Shown: positions 1 to 8,698 of the stretch, piece after piece
How positions within the stretch are numbered: the first letter of the stretch is position 1
How the letters are laid out: every line of letters begins with the position of its first letter
DNA from: Streptococcus hyointestinalis
GTDB lineage: Bacteria; Bacillota; Bacilli; Lactobacillales; Streptococcaceae
DNA: 64,000 nt
NCBI RefSeq assembly: GCF_900459405.1
Contig: NZ_UHFN01000007.1
Span: 1,178,001-1,242,000, forward strand
Reading direction: 5' to 3'
Notes under the pieces: model-generated
The model's database searches: none
Seen by the model: only the letters and a program-made list of their open reading frames with translations
What the model was told of the DNA's origin: nothing
Program-made: the position numbers and the translations under genes

Positions 1-1
1 G

Positions 2-910
2 ACCTATCTCGGCGTGGTGTTCTTATTTTTCCTCAACTTTTGGCTTTATCACTTGCCACTGGTCTATTTTGCGAACGCTCTAGCGCTTAACCTTGTCGTT
101 CTCGTCGTTATCAGCTTGTGGCGCTATTTTCTCTTTCGTAAAAAAATGCTGGCGCTTGCGCACTTTGTCTATGATAGTGAGCTGGAGGACTTTACCAGCC
201 CAAGCGACCTTGCCTACCGCACAGCTATCGCAAAACTACGTCACGCTGCTAATCGTAAAGAGCTTGACGCTACCAGCCAAAAGCATAACCTAGAAAGCCT
301 CATCAAGATGTGGGCGCACCAGATGAAAGTTCCCTTATCTGCTATCTCACTCATGGCACAGACCAACCAACTCACCCCAGAAGAAACCAAACGGCAAGTT
401 CTGCGCTTAGAAAACTATCTGGATACACTGCTCAACTATGTCAAGTTCAACCAACACCAGGATGATTTTCGCTTTGAGAAGGTTTCAGCCAGAAAAGTAG
501 TAGCAGAAGTGGTCAAAAAATACCGCACAGCCTGTCTAGCTAAGAACTTATCCGTTACCATCACAGGCGATACCACCTTCAAAACCGATAGAAAATGGCT
601 GAGTTTTGCCCTTTCACAAATCTTTGACAATGCTGTCAAATACTCGCACAACAACGCTCAGATAAGAATCACAATTACAGAGACGCAAGTGACTGTCAGC
701 GATGATGGTATTGGCATACTAGAAGAGGATTTGCCTCGTTTATTTGACGAAGGCTTCACAGGCTTTAATGGGCATGAACATCAAAAGGCGACTGGCTTAG
801 GGCTTTATATGACCAAGCAAGTGCTTGATAAACTCGACTTTTCCATCAAGGTGACGAGTAGGATTGCTAAAGGCACCGATGTCACTATCTCCTCCAAACA
901 AAGACCTTAA
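2..910 (+). CDS. sensor histidine kinase, 5' end missing
   Basis: The reading frame is open to the left edge, so the N-terminus lies outside the window. The visible part begins with two hydrophobic membrane segments and almost no extracellular loop, followed by a H-box (HQMKVPLS), N-box (QIFDNAVKYSH), G1 (DDGIGI) and G2 (TGLGLY). This is the architecture of the intramembrane-sensing BceS-type kinases of Firmicutes, which usually pair with an OmpR-type regulator and a BceAB-type transporter for peptide antibiotics; that pairing is inferred, since the partner is not visible here. The next gene downstream has its own promoter, so the two are not one operon. Confidence 0.9.
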   Translation, partial: TYLGVVFLFFLNFWLYHLPLVYFANALALNLVVLVVISLWRYFLFRKKMLALAHFVYDSELEDFTSPSDLAYRTAIAKLRHAANRKELDATSQKHNLESLIKMWAHQMKVPLSAISLMAQTNQLTPEETKRQVLRLENYLDTLLNYVKFNQHQDDFRFEKVSARKVVAEVVKKYRTACLAKNLSVTITGDTTFKTDRKWLSFALSQIFDNAVKYSHNNAQIRITITETQVTVSDDGIGILEEDLPRLFDEGFTGFNGHEHQKATGLGLYMTKQVLDKLDFSIKVTSRIAKGTDVTISSKQRP

Positions 911-947
911 CTCCAAGAATTTTCTTGAAGTTTTTTTCATTTGCCTA

Positions 948-975
948 TTGACAAAAGCTTAAAACTTGCTAAAAT
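948..975 (+). promoter_or_regulatory. sigma-A promoter of the zinc operon
   Basis: A -35 TTGACA (948-953) is separated by 16 bp from an extended -10 TGCTAAAAT (TAAAAT at 970-975). It points at the lmb start at 1020, and the AdcR boxes sit directly downstream, over the expected transcription start. Confidence 0.8.
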
Positions 976-980
976 TAAAC

Positions 981-1004
981 TTAACCGGTTAATTAACTAG
1001 TTAA
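981..1004 (+). promoter_or_regulatory. two abutting AdcR (zinc repressor) operators
   Basis: TTAACCGGTTAA (981-992) is followed without a gap by TTAACTAGTTAA (993-1004). Both match the palindromic AdcR consensus TTAACYRGTTAA. AdcR is a MarR-family repressor that binds when zinc is plentiful. Position between the -10 and the start codon predicts repression of lmb-pht by zinc. The tandem pair is seen directly; the regulation is inferred from the known family. Confidence 0.9.
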
Positions 1005-1019
1005 GTAAGAGGAGGACTA

Positions 1020-1933
1020 ATGAAATCAAAACGGTATTTTCTTGTTCTAGTAGTCTGCTACTGTGTTTGGTGGGATGTCATGCTAACACAAGCGCTACAA
1101 AAGGAACAAGGCAACTCAAGATTGTCACAAGCTTTTATCCCATCTATGCGCTGACAAAGACTGTCTCTGGTGACTTAAACGATGTTAAGATGATACAGTC
1201 CAGTCAAGGCATTCATGACTTTGAACCGTCAACGGCTGATGTGGAGGCTATTTATCGTGCCGATGTCTTTATTTATCATTCTCACACTTTAGAGTCATGG
1301 GCAGGAAGTTTAGATCCAAGCTTGCAAGGTTCAAAGGTCAAGGTCATCGAAGCTGCTAAAGGGCTTAAACTTAGCAGAGTAGAGGGCTTAGAGGATGTAC
1401 CTGTGACTGACAATATCGACCCGACAAGGCTCTACGACCCTCATAGCTGGAACGACCCTATCTTGCTTGCTGATGAAGCGCAAAATATCGCAAAACAGCT
1501 GAAAAAACTGGATCCTAAAAATGCCAAGACCTACCAAAAAAATGCAGATGACTTCAGCAAATCTGCCAAGGACTTGACCGCAAAATACCAGAAGATTTTT
1601 GCTAAGGCAAAGTCTAAATATTTTGTCACCCAGCATACGGCTTTTTACTATCTGGCAAAACGCTTTGGTCTCAAGCAGTTGGGTATATCAAGTGTGACCA
1701 ATCAAGAACCTAGCGCAAGACAGCTGGCAGAAATAGAAGAATTTGTCAAAACCTACAAGGTTAAAACGATTTTTGTCGAAAACGCTATTTCGACAAAAGC
1801 AGCCAAAACCATTGCTCACAGCACTGGAGCTAGTATTCAAGTACTAAGTCCGCTTGAGGCTGATCCTCAAAATAATCTTAGTCTGCTTGAAAACATCGAG
1901 CAAAATCTCAAAGTACTGAGTCAACATTTATAA
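1020..1933 (+). pseudogene. lmb: laminin-binding/zinc-binding lipoprotein Lmb (AdcAII), frameshifted in the signal peptide
   Basis: The body is a cluster A-I zinc-binding lipoprotein: TSFYPIYALTK near the N-terminus, HDFEPST, HSHTLESW, DPHSW and FVTQHTAFYYLAK carry the usual metal ligands, and length (about 300 residues) is normal. The ATG at 1020 has a strong Shine-Dalgarno (GAGGAGG) but its frame terminates after about 46 codons. The lipobox frame (LVGC, Cys at 1076-1078) has no start with a ribosome site. Adding one A to the AAAA run at 1028-1031 joins the two into a normal lipoprotein signal peptide starting MKSKTVFSC. So the gene is a one-base frameshift, a phase-variable tract, or an assembly error. 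A TTG at 1067 would give an unexported protein. It is cotranscribed with pht (14-bp gap), the usual streptococcal arrangement for zinc capture. Confidence 0.85.
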
Positions 1934-1947
1934 AAAAAGGAGTTCTC

Positions 1948-4548
1948 ATGAAGAAAAAATACGTTATTCCTACCATTACGACACTGTCTGTCGTTACTAT
2001 TGGTGTCTGTGCTTACCAGCTTGGGCGCTATCAAGCACAAGAAAGCCACGTTGAAAACAATCGCATTTCCTATGTCAATAGTGGCAAATCAAAGAAACAT
2101 AAAATCGTCTCTGACACCAAGGGCAAGACACCTGATGAGGTCAGCAAGGAAGAGGGTATTTCAGCAGAGCAGATTGTCATCAAAATCACTGATGACGGTT
2201 ATGTGACCTCACACGGCGACCATTATTACTATTATAATGGTAAGGTCCCCTATGACGCTATTATCAGCGAGGAGCTGATTATGAACGACCCGTCCTATGT
2301 CTTTAAGCAGGAAGATGTGGTCAATGAAGTGAGAGATGGCTATATTATCAAGGTAAATGGTAAATACTACCTCTATCTCAAGGAGGGCAGCAAGCGGGTC
2401 AATGTCCGCACCAAGGCTCAAATCGAAGAGCAACAAGAAGAAGCAAAAGCAGAAGTAGCTGGTAAAGGACACCACAAGCACGGCAGCAAATCCACACAGC
2501 AAGTGAGCAAAGCTGTTAAACAAGCCAGAGCGCAAGGGCGCTATACGACTGACGACGGTTACGTTTTTAGTCCGACAGATGTCATCGATGACTTGGGAGA
2601 CGCTTTCCTAGTGCCACATGGCAATCATTTCCACTATATTCCAAAGTCAGATCTGTCTGCTAGCGAGCTGTCAGCCGCTCAAGCTTACTGGAACGGGCTT
2701 TCTGGACGAGCTAAGCAAACACACCAAGCGCAGACTATTTTTAGAAAAACAGATAGTACGTCTAAAGCAACATCGCAATTGCCGTCCTCAACGACACACT
2801 TTGCACCAACTATTCCGCAAGGGCACGCTTGGCATACAAGCCAAACTACGCAGACGACACATCATTCACAAACAAGTGCGCCATCTACGACCCACACAAG
2901 TACCCAAGCGCAGAGTCAAAAAGAGCAGCCACAGTCTAACAACTCGACGTCTCTAACTGCTCTCCTCAATCAACTCTACGCTCAGCCATTGACCTCCCGT
3001 CACGTTGAAGCTGATGGTCTCGTCTACGATCCGCAAAAGGTTATCCGCTTTACCGCAACAGGGGCGGTCATTCCACATGGCGACCACTATCACTTTATCC
3101 CTTACAGCCAAATGTCAGACCTAGAAGCGCAAATCACACGCCTTCTCGCCTCTGGAGCAAAAGCTGATAGCAAGATAAGCGCAAATCACACACAAAACAC
3201 CAAGTCCGAAAGCCAAACCAACACCTCTACAAACACCAGCAAATCAACAAGCACCCTCATCCCAAACAATATCAAAAAGTCTGCTCAAGGTAGCGACGGC
3301 AAGCCTTACACAACATCTGATGGCTACACCTTTAGCATTGACTCTGTGACAGATGTGGTTGACCAAGCCATAATCGCCAAGCACGGTGACCACCTGCACT
3401 ATATCCGCTGGGAAGATTTAGAAGACAGCGAGTTGGATGCTATTCGTGAGAAATTTAAAGACCAAAAGACAACCAAGACAGCCCATTATCCCGCTAATAT
3501 CGAGGCTATCAAGCCTGAGTTGAAGATGCCTTTAAAGGACTTGCCATCTGACCTTTACTATGTCATCGCAGCCACTCCGCAAGGCTTTGTACAGCCACAC
3601 TATGACCACTACCATGTTATTTCCTATGATTGGTTGGAAAAGGACGTGATTGCGACCATCAAGTATATGCTAGCGCACCCAGAGTTGAAGCCAACGCCTA
3701 CACGTGAAGTATTGCGTCAGCAAGCCGAAACCTACAAGATGGACTTTAAGACCTTGGAGGACAAGATTAACGACATTTCTGAGCGCTATGACGTCAGCCC
3801 AGCTCATATGACCTTCCTCCAAGATAAACGCCAAGTGCGTCTGACAGATAAAAATGGTAAAGAGCAGACTGTTGATATTGAAACAGGGGCTCCGCTCAGC
3901 TATTTACAAGACGACACTATCGCTCTTTCTGGCAAGAGCAGTCAAGACATGACCAATATCCTAGACCGTTTTGCCAAAGACTATGGCATGAGTGCTGAAG
4001 CTCTCAATGAGAAGCTAACGGACATTGCCCTTGAATACAAGATTTCCTATGCTAGTATGAGTCTCCATGCGGACGGTCACGTCACTTTCCAAGCAAATGG
4101 TAAAGACGTTAGTCTTAACCTCAAAGCAAACACAGAAACTACCACACCAAAAACAGCAGACACACAAACAGACAAAATCACACAACTAGCACAACAATAC
4201 AGCTACAGTCGTGAGACTATGTCAGATAAAATCAATCAGCTCACAAGCAAATACCAAGTCACCCTTGACGCTATCCACTTTGAAGCCAATAAACAAGCCA
4301 CTATCACACAAACCAACGGCAATAAGGTGACGGTTAATCTTGATACCCTAGCAGAAGTAACTTCAACGACTAAACCTTCTGACACTAAGACAAGCACGCA
4401 AGCAAGCACAGACAGCTCTTCTAGCAGCAAAGTCGACTTCCCAATGGCAAAACCAAAACCATTTGGAGAGACAGATGATAGCGACACAGACAGTAGTAGT
4501 CAAACAACAACAAGTAGCAGTGAAGCAGAAGCGACAAGTGAAGAATAG
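1948..4548 (+). CDS. pht: Pht-family histidine triad protein
   Basis: An N-terminal signal sequence (MKKKYVIPTITTLSV..., hydrophobic to about residue 22) is followed by repeated His-triad modules: a degenerate HGDHYY near residue 89, then HGNHFH, HGDHYH, HGDHLH and HYDHYH, each inside a YxxxDGYxF or similar repeat. The linkers are rich in Ser, Thr and Gln, and the C-terminal third contains repeated helical modules. Streptococcal Pht proteins are surface proteins that bind zinc and hand it to AdcAII/Lmb. The gene follows lmb under the same AdcR-controlled promoter, which supports that role. Length (866 residues) is within the family's range. A clear ribosome site (AAGGAG) precedes the ATG. Confidence 0.93.
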   Translation: MKKKYVIPTITTLSVVTIGVCAYQLGRYQAQESHVENNRISYVNSGKSKKHKIVSDTKGKTPDEVSKEEGISAEQIVIKITDDGYVTSHGDHYYYYNGKVPYDAIISEELIMNDPSYVFKQEDVVNEVRDGYIIKVNGKYYLYLKEGSKRVNVRTKAQIEEQQEEAKAEVAGKGHHKHGSKSTQQVSKAVKQARAQGRYTTDDGYVFSPTDVIDDLGDAFLVPHGNHFHYIPKSDLSASELSAAQAYWNGLSGRAKQTHQAQTIFRKTDSTSKATSQLPSSTTHFAPTIPQGHAWHTSQTTQTTHHSQTSAPSTTHTSTQAQSQKEQPQSNNSTSLTALLNQLYAQPLTSRHVEADGLVYDPQKVIRFTATGAVIPHGDHYHFIPYSQMSDLEAQITRLLASGAKADSKISANHTQNTKSESQTNTSTNTSKSTSTLIPNNIKKSAQGSDGKPYTTSDGYTFSIDSVTDVVDQAIIAKHGDHLHYIRWEDLEDSELDAIREKFKDQKTTKTAHYPANIEAIKPELKMPLKDLPSDLYYVIAATPQGFVQPHYDHYHVISYDWLEKDVIATIKYMLAHPELKPTPTREVLRQQAETYKMDFKTLEDKINDISERYDVSPAHMTFLQDKRQVRLTDKNGKEQTVDIETGAPLSYLQDDTIALSGKSSQDMTNILDRFAKDYGMSAEALNEKLTDIALEYKISYASMSLHADGHVTFQANGKDVSLNLKANTETTTPKTADTQTDKITQLAQQYSYSRETMSDKINQLTSKYQVTLDAIHFEANKQATITQTNGNKVTVNLDTLAEVTSTTKPSDTKTSTQASTDSSSSSKVDFPMAKPKPFGETDDSDTDSSSQTTTSSSEAEATSEE

Positions 4549-4596
4549 TTTACATAACTAAAAATATGTAATCAAACACCCCATTAAACAACTACC

Positions 4597-4634
4597 AAAA
4601 AAGACTTCTAAGTTTTATCTTAGAAGTCTTTTTA
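4597..4634. terminator. bidirectional terminator between pht and xerS
   Basis: A perfect 12-bp stem (AAGACTTCTAAG at 4601-4612 and its complement at 4619-4630) with a 6-base loop is flanked by A and T runs. It can stop both the rightward pht transcript and the leftward xerS transcript. Confidence 0.9.
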
Positions 4635-5702
4635 CAGTTTATCTAGAGCATTTTTCTGCTCGTCGTTGACGATGTGGGTGTAGAGGTCAGTGACTTGCGT
4701 CGAAGCATGCCCCAGCTGATGACTGACCAATACTTGTGACTTGGTGCTGTCATAGAGCCTTGTCGCTAGAGTGTGACGAAGCTTGTGCGGTGTGACCCGA
4801 ACCTTGAAGCCTTGCGAATATTTGGCAACCAGCTTTTCGATAGAAGAAGCGTCGATACGATTAGGCTTGCCACGGTATTCTGATAAAAAGAGGGCAGTAT
4901 CCGTCTTTTCAGCCTTGTAACGTGCCTTTCGGATGGCTAGATATTGCTCCAAATAGGGCTTTGCAAAGCTAGCGACGTTGACAGCGTCCCGTTTGCCCCC
5001 TTTTCGGGTGACTTCGATGACCATCATATTGAGATTGAGGTCTTTGACATCGAGATTAACCGCTTCAGACAGACGAATGCCAGATGCCAAAAGAAGTGCG
5101 ATAACGGCTAAATCACGTTCTTTATTTTTGGTGAAGAAGGAGAGGGCACGTTTTGACAACTTGGTCGCATAATCCTGCTCAATATAGTCTAAAAACGCCT
5201 GTGTCTCATCGCCCAAAAAGAGCTTTTGCTTGATATTTTCAGCTCGAGCTGCCAAGGTTTCTTTTTTCTTCTTGGTGGACACTTTCTTCATGACATTACG
5301 GTAAAAATAGGGCTCACCCTCATCATTTTCCACCTCCTCGGTCAGATACTTAAAAAGGCTAGAAAGTGCGGATAAGGTCCTGTTTATCGTTGTTTGAGAG
5401 ACGCCCTGCTTAGTCGTATTGCTGTTAAGCAGAGGACGCTCACGCAGATACAAAATGAAAGCCTCCATGTCTTTTTTGGAAAGATGTTCCAGAGTTTCAA
5501 GCTCAATATCAGCGATTTTTTGGCAATGCGCAATGTCAGAGTCAATCAGCCATTCAAAAAAACGACGATATTCCTTGAGGTATTCGTAAAGCGTCGTAAA
5601 ACTGTAAGGAACGGTCAATTTGGACTGATAATAATCCAGCACGTACCAAGGCATAACCGCCTTGAGCTCATCAATTTTTTCTAGTAATAATTCACGTCGC
5701 AT
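4632..5702 (-). CDS. xerS: site-specific tyrosine recombinase XerS
   Basis: The protein (356 residues from MRRELLLEK, chosen because GAGGAAAT lies just upstream and the length matches the family) has a SAM-like core-binding domain and a tyrosine-recombinase catalytic domain with GIRLSEA (first Arg), HKLRHTLA (His-xx-Arg), GHAS and the nucleophile Tyr in LYTHI. XerS is the single chromosome-dimer-resolving recombinase of streptococci and lactococci, used in place of XerC/XerD. Its partner site difSL lies directly upstream, as is usual in this group, so the gene marks the replication terminus. Confidence 0.95.
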   Translation of the reverse strand: MRRELLLEKIDELKAVMPWYVLDYYQSKLTVPYSFTTLYEYLKEYRRFFEWLIDSDIAHCQKIADIELETLEHLSKKDMEAFILYLRERPLLNSNTTKQGVSQTTINRTLSALSSLFKYLTEEVENDEGEPYFYRNVMKKVSTKKKKETLAARAENIKQKLFLGDETQAFLDYIEQDYATKLSKRALSFFTKNKERDLAVIALLLASGIRLSEAVNLDVKDLNLNMMVIEVTRKGGKRDAVNVASFAKPYLEQYLAIRKARYKAEKTDTALFLSEYRGKPNRIDASSIEKLVAKYSQGFKVRVTPHKLRHTLATRLYDSTKSQVLVSHQLGHASTQVTDLYTHIVNDEQKNALDKL

Positions 5703-5760
5703 AATATTTCCTCTAAAAATCACAATATTTGTCTTTAAGAGAAGTATACCACACCCCTAT

Positions 5761-5796
5761 CTTATTTTCAAGAAAATTACAGTTTTTCGGAAAGAT
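5761..5796. other. difSL chromosome dimer resolution site
   Basis: Just upstream of xerS there is a pair of imperfect inverted arms, TTTTCAAGAAAAT and AGTTTTTCGGAAAG, separated by a few bases. The arrangement, the TTTTCGGAAA motif and the position beside xerS match the single-recombinase dif site (difSL) of streptococci. The exact 31-bp core (about 5763-5793) is estimated from recall of the family, not from alignment. Confidence 0.85.
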
Positions 5797-5803
5797 GAAA
5801 AGT

Positions 5804-5842
5804 AAAAAACTAAAGAAGCCTCTAAAATCGAGACCTCCCTAG
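5804..5842 (-). terminator. terminator of the ylxM-ffh operon
   Basis: Read on the minus strand, a 13-bp stem between 5810-5822 and 5830-5842 forms only as RNA: four of the pairs are G-U. It is followed by six U residues (A-run at 5804-5809). The G-U pairs make it directional, for ffh. Confidence 0.8.
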
Positions 5843-5867
5843 TTTGATACCCTTTTTCTAAAAAAAA

Positions 5868-7424
5868 TTATTTGCGTTTTTTCTTAGCCTTCTTCATCTT
5901 CTTAGCCATGCGTTTCATGGCTTGTTTGGTTGCAAACTCGCCAACTTTACCTTTGAGTCCGCCACCAAACATTTGGCTCATATCCATATTGCCGCCAAGC
6001 GCTGACATGTCTGGCATGCCTTGACCCATCATGCCATCTAAGGCTGCCATATCCATGTTATTGGGCATGTTTTTAGGGAGATTGTTTGGATTGATGCCCA
6101 TTTGTTTCATCATCTTGTCCATATCACCAGACATGACCCCTTGCATCATCTGCTTAGCTTGGTTAAAATCTTTGATAAATTTATTGACATCGACAAAGCT
6201 ATTTCCAGAACCTGCTGCGATACGACGGCGGCGGCTTGGGTTTAGAAGGTCAGGATTTTCACGTTCTTCAGGCGTCATAGAGGACACAATTGCACGTTTT
6301 CTGGCAATATCTCGCTCATCCACCTTGATATTTTTCAGTGCAGGATTGTTTGCCATTCCAGGAATCATCTTGAGCAAATCTTCCATAGGTCCCATGTTTT
6401 GTACTTGGTCGAGCTGTTCGATGAAATCATTGAAATCAAAGGTGTTTTCACGCATTTTTTCAGCCAGTTCCATTGATTTTTGTTCATCGTATTCAGCGGA
6501 AGCCTTTTCAATGAGGGTCAACAAGTCCCCCATGCCAAGGATACGGCTAGACATGCGGTCAGGGTGGAAGGTCTCAATATCTGTAATTTTCTCACCAGTC
6601 CCTGTAAATTTAATCGGTTTACCTGTGATTTCACGGACAGACAGAGCGGCACCACCACGTGTATCCCCGTCAATCTTGGTGAGGACGACCCCTGTAATAT
6701 CCAGCTGCTTGTTAAATTCATCAGCGACATTTGCTGCCTCTTGACCAATCATACTGTCAATCACCAGCAAAATCTCATTTGGCTGAGCTAGAGCCTTGAC
6801 GTCACGCAATTCCTGCATGAGTTTTTCATCGATTTGCAGACGACCAGCCGTATCGATGATGACGTAGTCGTTACGATTTTCACGAGCCTGTGCTAGACCT
6901 TGACGGACAATCTCAACGGCAGGCTGTTCCGTTCCCATATCAAAGACAGGCACGTTGATTTGCTGACCAAGTGTTTTCAATTGGTCAATGGCTGCTGGAC
7001 GGTAAATATCCGCAGCAATCATGAGGGGGCGTGCTTTTTCTTCTTTGATGAGTTTATTGGCTAATTTACCCGCAAAGGTGGTTTTACCAGCACCTTGTAG
7101 ACCTACCATCATGATAATGGTTGGAATTTTAGGTGATTTTTCAAGCTCGGCAGTCTCAGAACCAAGGATTTCCGTCAATTCTTCATTGACGATTTTGACG
7201 ATCTGTTGGGTCGGATCAAGTGTGTCGATGATTTCGTGACCAACCGCACGTTCACGAACACGCTTGATAAAGGTTTTCACAACAGGTAGGGCAACGTCGG
7301 CTTCAAGAAGGGCGAGACGGATTTCCTTGGTGACTTCTTGGACCTCTTTTTCCGATAGTTTCTTTTTGCCACGGATATTTTTAAAGACGCCTTGTAAGCG
7401 TTCGGTTAAACTTTCAAATGCCAT
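5868..7424 (-). CDS. ffh: signal recognition particle GTPase Ffh
   Basis: Ffh binds the SRP RNA and signal peptides and delivers ribosomes to FtsY at the membrane. The N domain (about 1-90) is followed by the G domain with GLQGAGKTT (about 108-116), DTAGRLQ and TKIDGDTRGG, then a methionine-rich M domain with the PGM and SRRRRIA-type RNA-binding region and a Met/Gly-rich C-terminus ending in a lysine-rich tail. Length (518 residues) is normal. It lies 11 bp downstream of ylxM, forming the conserved ylxM-ffh operon. Confidence 0.98.
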   Translation of the reverse strand: MAFESLTERLQGVFKNIRGKKKLSEKEVQEVTKEIRLALLEADVALPVVKTFIKRVRERAVGHEIIDTLDPTQQIVKIVNEELTEILGSETAELEKSPKIPTIIMMVGLQGAGKTTFAGKLANKLIKEEKARPLMIAADIYRPAAIDQLKTLGQQINVPVFDMGTEQPAVEIVRQGLAQARENRNDYVIIDTAGRLQIDEKLMQELRDVKALAQPNEILLVIDSMIGQEAANVADEFNKQLDITGVVLTKIDGDTRGGAALSVREITGKPIKFTGTGEKITDIETFHPDRMSSRILGMGDLLTLIEKASAEYDEQKSMELAEKMRENTFDFNDFIEQLDQVQNMGPMEDLLKMIPGMANNPALKNIKVDERDIARKRAIVSSMTPEERENPDLLNPSRRRRIAAGSGNSFVDVNKFIKDFNQAKQMMQGVMSGDMDKMMKQMGINPNNLPKNMPNNMDMAALDGMMGQGMPDMSALGGNMDMSQMFGGGLKGKVGEFATKQAMKRMAKKMKKAKKKRK

Positions 7425-7435
7425 GATGTTCTCCT

Positions 7436-7768
7436 CTAATCTCTATTATCAATACTGCTTAGTAGCTGGATTTTCTCTTGTAGATAGCTGTCTTTTGGAT
7501 ATTTCTCTAAAATCTCGTCAAATATCTGACTGCGCACGATATAATCCGAATACATGTGCAGTTTCATCTCATAAGTTTCTAAAATCTTCTCGGTGCGTTT
7601 GATATTGTCATAAACCGCCTGACGGCTCACATCAAACTCCTCAGCAATCTCAGCCAAACTATAGTCATCCGCATAGTAAAGCTCGATGTAGTTCATCTGT
7701 TTGTCAGTCAATAGCGCTGCGTAAAACTCAAAAAGCGCATTCATACGATTGGTTTTTTCAATTTCCAT
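7436..7768 (-). CDS. ylxM: YlxM, SRP-associated helix-turn-helix protein
   Basis: A 110-residue protein with a sigma-70 region 4-like helix-turn-helix ([28 protein letters not shown]). YlxM is encoded just before ffh in most Firmicutes and in S. mutans has been linked to SRP function and acid tolerance. Close spacing to ffh (11 bp) shows cotranscription. Direct DNA binding is not shown by sequence alone. Confidence 0.94.
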   Translation of the reverse strand: MEIEKTNRMNALFEFYAALLTDKQMNYIELYYADDYSLAEIAEEFDVSRQAVYDNIKRTEKILETYEMKLHMYSDYIVRSQIFDEILEKYPKDSYLQEKIQLLSSIDNRD

Positions 7769-7846
7769 AGCCTCTATTATACCAAAAAATGCCGGGCTTT
7801 TATAGTTTTTTTACAAACGTAGTTTACATAATTTTATGTATGCAAA

Positions 7847-8551
7847 CTATCCTTGGTTTTCCAAATAAAACTCAAAGCGCTCACCGACATATTGGCTGTG
7901 CACATACTCAAAAGGCGTGCCATCCTTGAAATAGGAGACCTGCACCAAGGTCAAGAGGGCGCTCCCTCGCTTAGTTTGTAAAATTTCTGCAATACGCTCT
8001 GAGGCATTGCGAGCTGAAATCGTCTGGCTGCTCTTGCCGATCTCATAGCCATGACTGGTCAGCGCCTTGAAAAATTGCTTAGTAATGTCCTTGCGTGCGA
8101 TATGTTTAATCAACTCTTCCGGGATGGAAGCAACCTCATAAACCAAAGGCACACCGTCCGCATAGCGCACCCGCTCCATCTGGATGACATAGGCAGACTC
8201 ATCCGTCAATTGCAGCTTTTCACGTTCAGTCTTGTCCGCCAATTTTCGCTTGTAAGACAGCAGTCTACTAGAGGGCGTTTTGCCCTGTCCTTTGATAATA
8301 TCAGAAAAGCTGGTCGTGCCGGACATTTTTTCCTGCACTCGCTTGCTAGCGACAAAAGTGCCACTGCCCACACGACGCTCTAAGATGCCTTCGTCCACCA
8401 AAAGTGAAATGGCTTGACGTAGCGTCATCCGACTGACAGAAAACCTATCCGCCAAATCTCGCTCACTTGGCAGACGCTCACCGATTTTCCAATTTTCCTC
8501 CTCAATCTCTTTTTTGATAACATCATGTATCCTAATATAAGCTGGTACCAT
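7847..8551 (-). CDS. GntR/HutC-family transcriptional regulator (NagR-like)
   Basis: An N-terminal winged helix (residues about 5-70, with GERLPSERDLADRFSVSRMTLRQA) is joined to a C-terminal UTRA effector domain (FSDIIKGQGKTPSSR onward). In this subfamily, UTRA binds phosphorylated amino sugars; the overall sequence resembles streptococcal NagR, which controls glucosamine and N-acetylglucosamine genes. No nag genes are in the window. It is divergent from guaA with only 147 bp between starts, so it may also bind there. Effector and targets are inferred. Confidence 0.85.
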   Translation of the reverse strand: MVPAYIRIHDVIKKEIEEENWKIGERLPSERDLADRFSVSRMTLRQAISLLVDEGILERRVGSGTFVASKRVQEKMSGTTSFSDIIKGQGKTPSSRLLSYKRKLADKTEREKLQLTDESAYVIQMERVRYADGVPLVYEVASIPEELIKHIARKDITKQFFKALTSHGYEIGKSSQTISARNASERIAEILQTKRGSALLTLVQVSYFKDGTPFEYVHSQYVGERFEFYLENQG

Positions 8552-8619
8552 ATCTGCTCCTTTATGTCTTGCTTAGTTTTCCTCTATTTTACCATTTTTT
8601 TAGACAGAAAAAAATACGA

Positions 8620-8655
8620 TTGACTACTGCTATTTCTGGCAAAATATGCTAAAAT
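8620..8655 (+). promoter_or_regulatory. guaA promoter
   Basis: TTGACT (8620-8625) is followed by TATGCT (19-bp spacing) and by an extended -10 TGCTAAAAT ending at 8655. Which -10 is used is not clear. No guanine riboswitch fold is visible in the short leader; a Shine-Dalgarno AAAGGAAA precedes the start at 8699. Confidence 0.5.
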
Positions 8656-8698
8656 GAAGATAAACTGTTAGGCTTCTAACGTAAAAGAAAGGAAACAC

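Noticed and set aside
1067..1933. TTG at 1067 as the true lmb start
   Set aside because: It begins at the lipobox itself, has no ribosome site, and would give a cytoplasmic protein; the ATG at 1020 has both a strong Shine-Dalgarno and a repairable signal peptide.
6031..6744. Long ORF opposite ffh (also ORFs opposite topA, rnhB, guaA and copB)
   Set aside because: Mirror frames of conserved genes, without ribosome sites or family features.
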